NCBI GenBank assembly: GCA_014379585.1
Contig: JACMLN010000028.1
Location: 1-33,352, forward strand
DNA length: 33,352 nucleotides
Direction of reading: 5' to 3'
Source of the DNA: Gloeobacterales cyanobacterium ES-bin-313
GTDB taxonomy: Bacteria; Cyanobacteriota; Cyanobacteriia; Gloeobacterales; Gloeobacteraceae
Shown piece by piece: positions 8,363 through 16,621 of this stretch. The position numbers and the translations under genes were made by a program. Position 1 is the stretch's first letter. The number at the start of each line of letters is the position of its first letter. The notes beneath the pieces were generated by a model. It had not been told where the DNA came from, did not search any database, and worked only from the letters and a program-made list of their open reading frames with translations.

Positions 8363-9121
8363 ATGGGTAATTTTTTTATGCAGCGCATGGGTTTCAACAC
8401 TGGTATTGAACCTTGGGATATCGGCATTATTTTTGTGCTGGTTTTTATTGAAGGTGCTTTAAGCGCTGACAATGCAGCCGTTCTGGCTGTGTTGACCCGA
8501 ACATTGCCCACCCCTGCTGAACGCAAGAAAGCTTTGCGCTATGGGATCGTCGGAGCTTTTGTATTTCGATTTATCTCCGTTTTTTTTGCGTCCTGGCTGA
8601 TCGACAACTGGCCTCTCAAACTGGTCGGTGCTGCCTACTTGATCTATCTTTCTTTGAACCACTTTTTGAGCCATAAGAGCGAGGATGTCCAAGCAAATTT
8701 GCCCTTCGCTGGCAGTCCGCTCTTCAACGCCACTCTCGGAAAGCTGTCTCCGTTTTGGCGAGTGATTATCCTTGTCGAATTGACAGACATCGCTTTTTCG
8801 GTGGATTCGATTACCGCTGCTGTTGCTTTTAGCGACAAAGCTTGGGTCGTGATCGCTGGCGGTATCCTTGGCATTATTGCCATGCGTTACATGGCTGGAC
8901 AATTCATTCGACTCATTGTTGAGTACCCACGACTTGAAACGGCAGCCTTTGCGTCGGTTGGGTTTGTGGGCATCAAAATGTTTGTAGAAGTGCTGTTCAT
9001 GGCCTTTGGTAGCGAGTACGAGGTTCCAGAGTGGTTCGTGATTTTAATGGTCGTCTGCATCTTTGCATGGGGATTCTCAAAAAAACGCGAAGAAGCGCTC
9101 GATTCCGAGAAATTTCTTTAA
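8363..9121 (+). CDS. TerC/DUF475-type integral membrane protein, probable metal-ion exporter
   Basis: The 252-aa protein has about seven predicted membrane segments. It shows the family's acidic intramembrane motifs: FIEGALSADNAAVLAVL near residue 28 and VELTDIAFSVDSITAAVAF near 137, each with the Asp/Asn/Ser residues thought to coordinate metal. TerC relatives (Alx, YkoY, MeeF/MeeY) export Mn2+ or supply metal to secreted enzymes. Here the role is inferred from the family alone. The ATG follows a GGAGG/GGAAGGG purine run. I did not see a yybP-ykoY manganese riboswitch in the roughly 100-base upstream region. The stop codon abuts the stop of the convergent M41 gene with no intervening base. 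Confidence 0.88.
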   Translation: MGNFFMQRMGFNTGIEPWDIGIIFVLVFIEGALSADNAAVLAVLTRTLPTPAERKKALRYGIVGAFVFRFISVFFASWLIDNWPLKLVGAAYLIYLSLNHFLSHKSEDVQANLPFAGSPLFNATLGKLSPFWRVIILVELTDIAFSVDSITAAVAFSDKAWVVIAGGILGIIAMRYMAGQFIRLIVEYPRLETAAFASVGFVGIKMFVEVLFMAFGSEYEVPEWFVILMVVCIFAWGFSKKREEALDSEKFL

Positions 9122-9820
9122 CTATACAGAACTCGCTATTTCACATAGAGAAGCATCGATCTTGCTGAGAATCGCCGCAATTGGTTGACGGTGAATCATG
9201 TTTTGGGCAACTGTGTTCACAAGGCTTTCTTGTCCACTGAGTAGCTGCTTGGCGCGCTCTTCACAGGCAGTTTGCCAAAAAGCCTGGCCGAGAGCCTTTT
9301 GCCCCTGCTCTACCAACGCACCGTCAATGGCGGCAACCCATTGGGCAAACTGGCGTAAGTCATGAGAGGCACCGTGGGCTTTGCCAAAGATCAGTTCTTC
9401 GCAGGCTTTCCCGGAGACAAGCACGGTCAGGTTGGTAAGGATTTTTTCGGGATCGAAGTGAAACTGCTCCGCTGCAAATTGGGTGTAGCCACTCGATTGG
9501 CCGAGAGCACTCGCCGCTGGGGTCAATGCATAGCCGCTGACGGTGACACCTAGGCGGTGGGCAACGATCACATGCCCCGCTTCGTGAACCGCAGCCACTT
9601 TTCTCCAGATCGGCCACTCCACATATTGATTGAGACGCAGATGCAAAAAGGTACTGAGGCGCTGCCAGGTTGGCCGGATGATGCGCAAGAGCGTAATGCT
9701 CAAAACGACAAGGCCAAAAGTCACTTCAGCCGAAAATTGCCACATTCCCCAAAACAGAAATCCGAAAACAAGTGCCAACATGCAATCGGCCAATACTTCC
9801 TTGAGAATTGCAATCTTCAA
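9122..9820 (-). CDS. Membrane-anchored M41 (FtsH-like) metallopeptidase domain without an AAA ATPase module
   Basis: The protein has 232 residues. Two hydrophobic segments at about 9-29 and 33-48 form a membrane anchor. The remainder resembles the FtsH protease domain: His79-Glu80-Ala-Gly-His83 is the zinc-binding HEAGH motif, and GASHDL around 150-155 corresponds to the FtsH GASNDL block, which supplies the third zinc ligand, here Asp154. A full FtsH has more than 600 residues with an AAA domain; none is encoded here or nearby. The zinc site looks intact, so this is probably an active ATP-independent peptidase rather than an inactive FtsHi-type protein. The start is TTG with GAGGAC about 5 nt upstream. 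The substrate is unknown. Confidence 0.85.
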   Translation of the reverse strand: MKIAILKEVLADCMLALVFGFLFWGMWQFSAEVTFGLVVLSITLLRIIRPTWQRLSTFLHLRLNQYVEWPIWRKVAAVHEAGHVIVAHRLGVTVSGYALTPAASALGQSSGYTQFAAEQFHFDPEKILTNLTVLVSGKACEELIFGKAHGASHDLRQFAQWVAAIDGALVEQGQKALGQAFWQTACEERAKQLLSGQESLVNTVAQNMIHRQPIAAILSKIDASLCEIASSV

Positions 9821-9894
9821 ACCAGTCCTCGAACAGTATTCAGCGCTAGTATCGTAGCAGATAACAAGTAGATTTTCCCATATTAAATAAAAAT

Positions 9895-10896
9895 CTATCT
9901 TCGGATTGAGGGAAGGTTTTGGTAGTGATAGTAGAGCTGAGAGAGCTTTGAGATCAGTTGATTAGCTCGACGGTCATTGCGCGGACGCTCGACCATAGCA
10001 ACAGCGATGTAGCGTTTGCCATGGGGCAAGATGATGATACCGGCATCACCGACCATTTTGCCGATATCGCCCGTCTTGTGGAGAATCTGTGCACCAGGGC
10101 CAAGACCCGGTGGTAGCAAAGAGCGTATACGGGTGCGGCGCAAAATTTCGTAGGCTTGCTGGTGACTCGCGGCACTAAGCAGGTGGCCACGTTCAAGTTC
10201 GACCAAAAGCAAAGCAAGATCTTGTGGGCTAGAAGTATTTTGGCCTTTGAGGTCTGGCAAGGGCTGCCGCAGGACAGTTTTTTCGAGACCCCAGCGCTGA
10301 AATTGGCGATTGAGGTCTCCCGCACCACCCAAGCGCCGAATGATCATGTTCGTGGCCGTATTATCGCTACGCACGATCATTAAAGTTGCGATGTACAGCA
10401 GTGAGAACTGGGTGCCATTTTTGCGGTATTGCATCCAACCGGAACCACCGCCTTTGTCGGCGGGTTGCAAGATGAGCTTCTCATCGAGGCGAACTTGGCC
10501 TTGATCGACTTGGCGGAAGAGTTCTACGAGAACTGGCAACTTGATGATGCTGGCGGCACTGAAGGCATCCCCTGGACGAAGTGCTGTGTATTCTCCCGTG
10601 GCAGGTTCAAAAAACAAAAAACCACTGCGCAATCTAGAAAGCCCCGTGGCAAATTGCATTTGCTTCTCTAGGGTGCTAACTCTTGTCTTAAGACCCAAGT
10701 CTGGGTATCCCATCCACTCGCGGCGCAAACTGTCCTCAGGCACGATTTGGCTGTCGATCAGAGGAGGGTTTGTTTGCCAAAGCCAGAAAACCAGCAGTCC
10801 GGTCAAGATGCCACTGACCCAAACAAGGCGGCGCATCAGACGCTCCCCCGTCAATGCTCTGCGCTTCTGTCTGCGTTGGTTTAGGGTGTCGGTCAA
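9895..10896 (-). CDS. Membrane-anchored class A beta-lactamase-fold serine hydrolase lacking Glu166
   Basis: The 333-aa protein has a basic N-terminus and one membrane helix at about 23-40, followed by an exported class A beta-lactamase-like domain. The acyl-serine motif is Ser116-Ile-Ile-Lys119, the SDN loop is 177-179, and KTG is 274-276. In the omega loop the sequence LPDLKGQN aligns with the EPELN segment of class A enzymes, so the deacylating Glu166 appears to be Leu213 and Asn170 a Lys. An enzyme of this kind could be a cell-wall carboxypeptidase or penicillin-binding protein rather than an efficient beta-lactamase; that is inference. The start codon is TTG, with AGGA spaced 4 nt upstream; a later in-frame Met at residue 21 is possible. 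Confidence 0.85.
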   Translation of the reverse strand: MTDTLNQRRQKRRALTGERLMRRLVWVSGILTGLLVFWLWQTNPPLIDSQIVPEDSLRREWMGYPDLGLKTRVSTLEKQMQFATGLSRLRSGFLFFEPATGEYTALRPGDAFSAASIIKLPVLVELFRQVDQGQVRLDEKLILQPADKGGGSGWMQYRKNGTQFSLLYIATLMIVRSDNTATNMIIRRLGGAGDLNRQFQRWGLEKTVLRQPLPDLKGQNTSSPQDLALLLVELERGHLLSAASHQQAYEILRRTRIRSLLPPGLGPGAQILHKTGDIGKMVGDAGIIILPHGKRYIAVAMVERPRNDRRANQLISKLSQLYYHYQNLPSIRR

Positions 10897-10948
10897 GGCA
10901 TCCTACAACTTGGTCTTATTTAGGTTAGTAAACACTGGGCATAAACGT

Positions 10949-13756
10949 CTAGTCCTGGATCGGTCTGATCGGCAAAGTTACCCGAAATAGACTACCTTTG
11001 CCGACGATACTTTCAACTTCGAGGCGACCACCCATTTGATCGACGATCTCTTTGCAGATCGCTAGACCCAGACCGGCACCACCTTTGGAGTGATTCATTA
11101 CATCTTGAATGCGCACAAAAGGTTGAAAGAGCATGTCGAGTTTATCGGCGGGAATACCAGAACCGTTGTCCTTGACACTAAACTCGATCCAGTCGTTGCC
11201 AGAGGGGGATGGACCGACGGACAAAATCGCAATACAGCCAGGACGGGTATGTTTACAGGCATTTTCGAGCAGATTGCCCAGCACTTTTTCGACTTTTTGA
11301 TCGTCTACTTCGACGATGAAATCTGGAGGCATGGCGATGCTAGTGCGTACCTCGATCCGGTTTTGTTCAGCGACGGAATGCACCCGCGTAATCGCCAATT
11401 TTAGTAGGCTTTGCACACTAACTTGAACGTACTGCCACTCCGTACGGCGCGATTCAAGAGAAACGAGGGTATTAAGATTGTCGAGGAGATCTGTGAGGCG
11501 AATGCACTCAATTTCCATGCCCTGCATAAACTCTCGAACCATCTCACCGTCAAGATCTGGGTCGGAGATCATCGTCTCCACGTAGGCACGAATCGAGGCC
11601 AAGGGTGTGCGCATTTCGTGGCTCGAAATCGACACCATATTGTTCTTATATTCGTTGAGCTGCTGAAGCTGTCGGCTCAGTTCCTGCAACTTTTCGAACG
11701 CCTCTGCTTGGGAAAAAGCGAGGGCGAATTCACCGGCTAAACGGGTGAGAATTTGACAAAAGCCGTTACCCCAGCGCTTCGATTCGCCGTTGAGGGCAAG
11801 TACCATACCCAGGGTTTGTTTGCCCATCTGGAGGCGCATCCCCAAAATTGAACGCACTCCCTGTTTCCAGAGCAGTCGGTGGGGGCCACCGGGGGCTGTG
11901 GCGGGATCGAGGAGCAATTCTACAGGTTCTGGTGAACCGAAGATCGCCTGGATATAAGGGTTGCTCGCGATCTGGAGGGTCGTATCCTCAGGCAGGCGCA
12001 TCCAATCAGATTGGCTGTAGACATGGTTGAGGGTGACGACTTCATCGTTTGGGTTGCAGAACAGAAAAGCTGTGAGCGGCGCTTCCATAGCCTGGGAGAG
12101 TTCTCGTAGGGAGAACTGTGCTACTTGCCCGATGGGAATGGCAGAGCGCACTGCCCGCCCGACTTGGTTGATGCGCAGTTCGATCTCTGCTTGTTCCTGG
12201 GAGCGGCGATAGAGTTGGGCTTGACCGAGGGCGATACCGACTTGGTCGGCGACGGCCTGAACGATGGATTTTTCTTCGCTAGTCCAACTGTGGGGTTGAT
12301 AGCAGTAGTGCATTACCAAAATCCCATTGGGACGGCCTTGGTAGGCAGTGCCACAGACCATCAAGGAGCGGGTCGAAGAAGTGCGCAGAAAATCCCGCCA
12401 GGACAAGAAGCGAAAATCTGCTTCGATATCGTCGATGGCAACGGGCACTGCTGAAGTCAAAGTCCGCTGTTCAAGTTCATGGGCAGGAGAAGGAATCGTG
12501 CCACTCGCACTGCTGATATTCGTTTTACGGTACTCGTGTAGGACTTCGATCTCTTCGTCCAAGGAAAAGTTGAGCACTAAGCAACGATCTACACCCAGAC
12601 TGCTGCCGAGGCGTTCGACCGCCGCTTGCAACACTTGGTCTGGGTCGAGGGTGTTGCGAATGTCGCGGGTGATCTGGTTGATTAAGGTCTGCTCAAGGGC
12701 TTGTCTGCGGGTGACTTCGTAGAGGCGTGCTTGGGTGGTTGTGACACCCAACAAATTGGCCATTGCCCGCACCAGTTGGTGCTCTTCGGTCTGCCAGACG
12801 CGGGACTGATCGGTCTGTTCGACGGCGAGGTAGCCAAGCAGATCTCCCTGGTAAATAATCGGATGGGCAAGGAGCGAGAGCATCCGAAATTTGACCAGAT
12901 ACGCCTGACTGATAAAGCCGCGCAGGTCGGAGCGCGCATCGGTGATGGCGACGATCCGGTCTTCTTTGAGTTCTTGATACAGACCGTAGAGATCGCGAAG
13001 GGCAAGGCGCGTTCCCGCCACAGGCCCACAGTTAAAGCGCTGACTGACCGCCCGCACCCAAAATTCGCGGCGATCCAGGTCGAGCCAGTAGATCGCTGTG
13101 CGGCTGGGTGTGAGGCGTTGGTACAACTCATCGACCACAGTTTGAAAGACCGGATCCATCTGCTGGGGTTGGCGTAGGCGATCTGCCAGTACCAACAGTG
13201 GAGCGGTTAACATGCTTTGGCGGGCGGACTCTTTTTGGACTTTGTCTTGAGAAATAGCCGATCCGATCAGATCCCCCAGCACTTTTAGGGTCTGCTCGTC
13301 TTCGTTGGAGAGCAAAAGTCCCCAACGCCGTGAACCGAGCAGACACAGGCCAAGGCATTGCCCCTGATAGGTGAGGGGAAAACAGACGGCTCCTTGAATG
13401 CCCCAATCGCGCGTGTTGGACCACCACGCCTTGGAGCGGGGATCTTCTTTAATATTGGCGGTAATGAAATTTTCGCGGTGGCTGGTGACTCGGTCGATGA
13501 ATTCGCCAGGGACAATCGGTAATTTGCTGGTCAACAACGTATGGGTGCTCTCGTGGACAAAGCCACCACGTCCCTGGATACACTTATTCTGTGGGTCGAG
13601 GATGGCAAGCCAGGCGAGATCGAAGCCAAGTTGTTCGCGCAGCACCCCAAAGAATGCCACCTGCTTTTCGGGAAAACCCGTTGCAGCCTGAAGTATCGCG
13701 CTGAGTTCGCCCAACGTTGCTAGTAGTGAGCGGGGTGTAGCCGTCGGTTCGTTCAT
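10949..13756 (-). CDS. Sensor histidine kinase with four GAF domains
   Basis: The 935-aa protein has no membrane segment and is probably cytosolic. Four consecutive GAF-like domains span about 10-170, 195-345, 370-512 and 525-685. A HisKA dimerisation domain follows with the phospho-acceptor His713 (SSHEMRTPLAS), then a HATPase_c domain with the N box (LLENACKHT), G1 (DNGSGIP) and G2 (GGAGLGLAI). The GAF domains lack an obvious Cys-His bilin-binding motif, so a cyanobacteriochrome role is not supported; they may bind small ligands or serve as redox sensors. Its ATG overlaps the stop of the upstream unknown gene in an ATGA arrangement, so translation is coupled. No response regulator is encoded next to it, which makes it an orphan kinase in this window. 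Confidence 0.93.
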   Translation of the reverse strand: MNEPTATPRSLLATLGELSAILQAATGFPEKQVAFFGVLREQLGFDLAWLAILDPQNKCIQGRGGFVHESTHTLLTSKLPIVPGEFIDRVTSHRENFITANIKEDPRSKAWWSNTRDWGIQGAVCFPLTYQGQCLGLCLLGSRRWGLLLSNEDEQTLKVLGDLIGSAISQDKVQKESARQSMLTAPLLVLADRLRQPQQMDPVFQTVVDELYQRLTPSRTAIYWLDLDRREFWVRAVSQRFNCGPVAGTRLALRDLYGLYQELKEDRIVAITDARSDLRGFISQAYLVKFRMLSLLAHPIIYQGDLLGYLAVEQTDQSRVWQTEEHQLVRAMANLLGVTTTQARLYEVTRRQALEQTLINQITRDIRNTLDPDQVLQAAVERLGSSLGVDRCLVLNFSLDEEIEVLHEYRKTNISSASGTIPSPAHELEQRTLTSAVPVAIDDIEADFRFLSWRDFLRTSSTRSLMVCGTAYQGRPNGILVMHYCYQPHSWTSEEKSIVQAVADQVGIALGQAQLYRRSQEQAEIELRINQVGRAVRSAIPIGQVAQFSLRELSQAMEAPLTAFLFCNPNDEVVTLNHVYSQSDWMRLPEDTTLQIASNPYIQAIFGSPEPVELLLDPATAPGGPHRLLWKQGVRSILGMRLQMGKQTLGMVLALNGESKRWGNGFCQILTRLAGEFALAFSQAEAFEKLQELSRQLQQLNEYKNNMVSISSHEMRTPLASIRAYVETMISDPDLDGEMVREFMQGMEIECIRLTDLLDNLNTLVSLESRRTEWQYVQVSVQSLLKLAITRVHSVAEQNRIEVRTSIAMPPDFIVEVDDQKVEKVLGNLLENACKHTRPGCIAILSVGPSPSGNDWIEFSVKDNGSGIPADKLDMLFQPFVRIQDVMNHSKGGAGLGLAICKEIVDQMGGRLEVESIVGKGSLFRVTLPIRPIQD

Positions 13757-14346
13757 ACGATCCAGGGAGAAGCATTGGGCTTATCGTGCCCTGTAACTAT
13801 CAACTCATCGCGTTTGTGCAAGTTTTCGTGGCTTTCGAGGGCGATCATCGCATCGAGGGCTGTCGCTTCGTCTTCAAAGACCTGCAGATGTTCTCCTGTG
13901 GGCACATGCATCAAAATAATCCCTGTTTGGGCATTGGGATCAAGTCCAAGGGCATAGGCACCGATGCTGGTCAAGATCAACACGTCGGGAACTGCCAAAA
14001 AGTTTGCAGGAGCGGCTGATTGCGGGGTAGGAGTAGTGTAACGATCGGCGATTTCGCTGCTAAAAAGATCTTGCAAATCTTGGGGCTGTTTTTGATCGAG
14101 GGCTTCAAGGAGCCAGATCGTGCCAGCAAAATCGACGGGGGCAAGAATCGCCATCACCTCTGTGACCAGATTGGCCAAGTCGTCTGGCCGCATCAACGAC
14201 TCTAGGCGTTTGAGAACTTGCTGGCAAGCGACGGTATTACGCTCTGCGATGACCTGTATCAGGGCCGCAATGTGCGCTTTTTCTTCGCGGCTGAACTGCT
14301 CTTCCATCTCGGTTTCGCCATGCTCCTCATATAAGAGAATGACCAT
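13753..14346 (-). CDS. Unknown protein translationally coupled to the GAF histidine kinase
   Basis: The protein has 197 residues from the ATG at 14344-14346, which has GGAG 7 nt upstream; an in-frame ATG at 14367 would add seven residues. I do not recognise the family. The N-terminal half is acidic and helical (EEQFSREEKAHIAALIQVIAE and following). After a Pro/Ser/Thr-rich linker, the C-terminal half (VPDVLILTSIGAYALGLDP to the end) looks like a small alpha/beta domain. There is no signal peptide or membrane helix. Its last base pairs overlap the kinase start by 4 nt. It may act as a partner or input modulator of the kinase, but that is inference from gene order alone. Confidence 0.75.
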   Translation of the reverse strand: MVILLYEEHGETEMEEQFSREEKAHIAALIQVIAERNTVACQQVLKRLESLMRPDDLANLVTEVMAILAPVDFAGTIWLLEALDQKQPQDLQDLFSSEIADRYTTPTPQSAAPANFLAVPDVLILTSIGAYALGLDPNAQTGIILMHVPTGEHLQVFEDEATALDAMIALESHENLHKRDELIVTGHDKPNASPWIV

Positions 14347-14443
14347 TTTGGTGCTCCGATCCGCCATCGCTTTGTAAATTCTTGGTGCCTGTTGCCAATC
14401 TTGCCAGAAAGTTACTATTTAGAAGACGACGCTCAGGACTTTT

Positions 14444-15625
14444 ATGGTCAACAGTGCCCACCCACGCCCCTCCATCGATGCTCTGCAAACTGAACTGGTG
14501 CAGTGGCGGCGGCAGATTCACCGCTTTCCAGAACTTGGGTTTCAAGAGCAGGTCACGAGCCGATTTATTGCCCAAAAGCTCAAAAGTTGGGGTCTGGAAG
14601 TACGAACTGGTGTGGCCAAAACGGGGGTGGTCGCGACTCTGCGTGGCAACAGTGATGGGCCTGTTTTTGGGATTCGCGCAGACATGGATGCTTTACCCAT
14701 TCTGGAGCGCAATGCCATCGATTACGCCTCCGAAGTTTCTGGAGTGATGCACGCCTGCGGTCATGACGGCCATGTCGCCATTGCCTTGGGGGCTGCGCGC
14801 TGGTGGTCAGAGCATCGCGACCAGTTGCCTGGAACGGTAAAGTTTCTTTTTCAGCCTGCTGAGGAAGGCCCCGGTGGAGCTATACCGATGATCGCTGAAG
14901 GTGCCCTTCAAGATCCCGACGTGGAAGCAATCATCGGTCTACATCTTTGGAACACGCTTCCCCTCGGCCAGATCGGCGTGAAAGCTGGCCCTTCTATGGG
15001 AGATACTGCGAAGTTCACCCTGACAGTGATCGGCAAAGGGGGACACGGAGCGATTCCCCACCAGACCATCGATGCCGTCGTCGTTGGGGCACAGGTCGTT
15101 ACTGCCCTCCAAACCATCGTCTCGCGCAATGTCAGTCCGTTTGAGCCGACCGTCGTCACCGTCGGCAAATTCAATAGCGGCTCGAATTTCAATATCATCG
15201 CCCAGACAGCTCAGATCGAAGGAACGGTACGCTGTTTCAACCTGGAAATGGCTGAATGGCTACCAAAGCGCATGGAGCAGGTGATTCGCGGCATCTGCGA
15301 TGCCCACGGTGCCACCTACGAATTCGACTATAAGCGCCACTACCCAGCGGTGATCAACGATCCACAGATCGCGGCTTTAGTCCGCTTTGTGGCCGAAGAT
15401 TTCTTGGGTCAAGAGCAAGTGCAACCGGAGACAACCTTAGGTGGAGAGGACATGTCCTACTTCCTGCAAAAAGTGCCAGGATGCTACTTCTTTTTGGGTT
15501 CTGCCAATGCAGAACTGGGCCTCGATAAACCCCACCACCATCCTTGTTTCGACTTTGATGAAACGGCGTTAGGGCTGGGAGTAGAGATGTTCGTGCGCTG
15601 CACTGAACGTTTTTTCTCCGCCTAA
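14444..15625 (+). CDS. M20D family amidohydrolase (N-acyl amino acid / IAA-amino acid hydrolase type)
   Basis: The 393-aa protein has the length and motifs of M20D dizinc amidohydrolases. These include GIRADMDALPI at 76-86, HACGHDGH at 103-110 with metal ligands Cys105 and His107, the QPAEEGPGG acid/base segment at 137-145, the lid-domain TVIGKGGHGAIPHQTIDAV, and a late GGEDMSYFLQKVPG with the final His ligand near HHHPCFDFDE. Such enzymes remove acyl groups from amino acids or cleave hippurate-like and auxin conjugates; the substrate cannot be read from sequence. The ATG has AGGAC 5 nt upstream. It is divergent from the kinase-coupled gene, with about 97 bases between them. Confidence 0.92.
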   Translation: MVNSAHPRPSIDALQTELVQWRRQIHRFPELGFQEQVTSRFIAQKLKSWGLEVRTGVAKTGVVATLRGNSDGPVFGIRADMDALPILERNAIDYASEVSGVMHACGHDGHVAIALGAARWWSEHRDQLPGTVKFLFQPAEEGPGGAIPMIAEGALQDPDVEAIIGLHLWNTLPLGQIGVKAGPSMGDTAKFTLTVIGKGGHGAIPHQTIDAVVVGAQVVTALQTIVSRNVSPFEPTVVTVGKFNSGSNFNIIAQTAQIEGTVRCFNLEMAEWLPKRMEQVIRGICDAHGATYEFDYKRHYPAVINDPQIAALVRFVAEDFLGQEQVQPETTLGGEDMSYFLQKVPGCYFFLGSANAELGLDKPHHHPCFDFDETALGLGVEMFVRCTERFFSA

Positions 15626-15740
15626 AGAGCGAGACTGTCGTGACTTGAGTCACGCTGTGAAATATCACTATTTGGCGATGTATGCCTAGTCTCCTCGCCG
15701 TAATATAAAGGAAGAACTCAGACGTTACCAGGAAAACATC

Positions 15741-16289
15741 ATGAAGACATCTTCAGTAGTCGCCGCTAGCGCACTTTTCGCTGCTTACTTAACCTTGGCA
15801 CCGCTGCCTCAAGCCCAAGCTGGCTTCAAAGCCGGCCACACCTCTCAAGGCGCTGCCTCGGCGCGCGTTACGCAAGGAAAGTACGGTACCCAAGGTTGTG
15901 CCCGCGTTGGCAAATACGGTTCAGCAGCAAGCTCAACCTGCGCGAGTACCGTCTCAGGCCCCAACGGTGGTACTTCGACGAGTGCCCGTTCCAAGGGCGT
16001 GAAGGCTGGCACTGGTGCCTACACTACTGGCGGATTTAGCACTACAGGTGCCAATGGTGGAACTGCCTCTGGAACCCGCAAAGGCACTTACAATGCTCAA
16101 ACTGGCACTGGCGCTTACACAGGCCAAAAGAACGCCACCGTAAATGGCCAAACCTACGGCTCTAACACCTCTGCGACCTACCAAAAAGGTGAAGGCGGCG
16201 CTGCCACTGTCAGTACCCAGAATAAGGGCACTGTCACCTGTGCTACGGGTAGCCAATGCGCCAAGGCGCCTGTTACCTCTACCCCCTAG
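15741..16289 (+). CDS. Secreted Gly/Ser/Thr/Ala-rich low-complexity protein
   Basis: The 182-aa product starts with a clear signal peptide (residues 1-27, ending QAQA). The mature protein is almost entirely Gly, Ser, Thr, Ala, Asn and Gln, with degenerate repeats such as GTGAYTTGG, GTGAYTGQK, NGGTSTS, NGGTASG and GTYNAQ. Four cysteines occur as two separated pairs: two near 54-68 and two near the C-terminus (VTCATGSQCAK), which could close two loops. Lysine and arginine are the only frequent charged residues, so the protein is basic. It resembles surface or outer-membrane-associated filament proteins in composition only. It stands alone, with its own terminator directly downstream. Confidence 0.85.
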   Translation: MKTSSVVAASALFAAYLTLAPLPQAQAGFKAGHTSQGAASARVTQGKYGTQGCARVGKYGSAASSTCASTVSGPNGGTSTSARSKGVKAGTGAYTTGGFSTTGANGGTASGTRKGTYNAQTGTGAYTGQKNATVNGQTYGSNTSATYQKGEGGAATVSTQNKGTVTCATGSQCAKAPVTSTP

Positions 16290-16308
16290 TCTGCATGGGG
16301 TAATCAAA

Positions 16309-16343
16309 GCAAAAAAAGAGAGGACAACCCTCTCCTTTTTTGC
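16309..16343 (+). terminator. Rho-independent terminator after the secreted low-complexity protein
   Basis: GCAAAAAAAGAGAGG and CCCTCTCCTTTTTTGC form a long hairpin with a short loop and an internal T run about 20 bases after the stop codon. The A tract on the other arm means it could also work on the minus strand. Confidence 0.85.
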
Positions 16344-16529
16344 AATGTAAATGTACAGACTAAGGCGCGTCATCAATTCTCTAGCTCCGAGTCTTGGGGG
16401 CGCGGTATCGAAAAGATGGTTGCAGCCTGTGAGACAGCGGGTTTCCCCTTGCCTGAACTTTCTCACTCACCAAACTTAAACTAGCGCTCTAGCTCGCGCT
16501 TTCTCCACATTCTAAAACAGTTCCTTGAT

Positions 16530-16601
16530 GGGCAATGACGGGCTCGAACCGCCGACATCCTCGGTGTAAACGAGGCGCTCTACCAACTGAGCTAATTGCC
16601 C
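16530..16601 (-). tRNA. trnV: tRNA-Val (anticodon UAC)
   Basis: Read on the minus strand, 72 bases fold as a complete cloverleaf. The acceptor stem is GGGCAAT/ATTGCCC, and the D arm is GCTC/GAGC with an AGTTGGTA loop. The anticodon stem is CCTCG/CGAGG with loop TTTACAC, giving anticodon TAC, and the T arm is GGCGG/CCGTC with TTCGAGC. The CCA end is not encoded. It reads GUA and probably other valine codons by wobble. Confidence 0.97.
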
Positions 16602-16621
16602 GACGCTTCACATATTAACAT

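Noticed and set aside
15954-16466. 170-aa minus-strand frame across the low-complexity secreted gene
   Set aside because: It is a repetitive Ala/Ser/Gly shadow of the plus-strand repeats and runs through the terminator. The plus-strand gene has a signal peptide.
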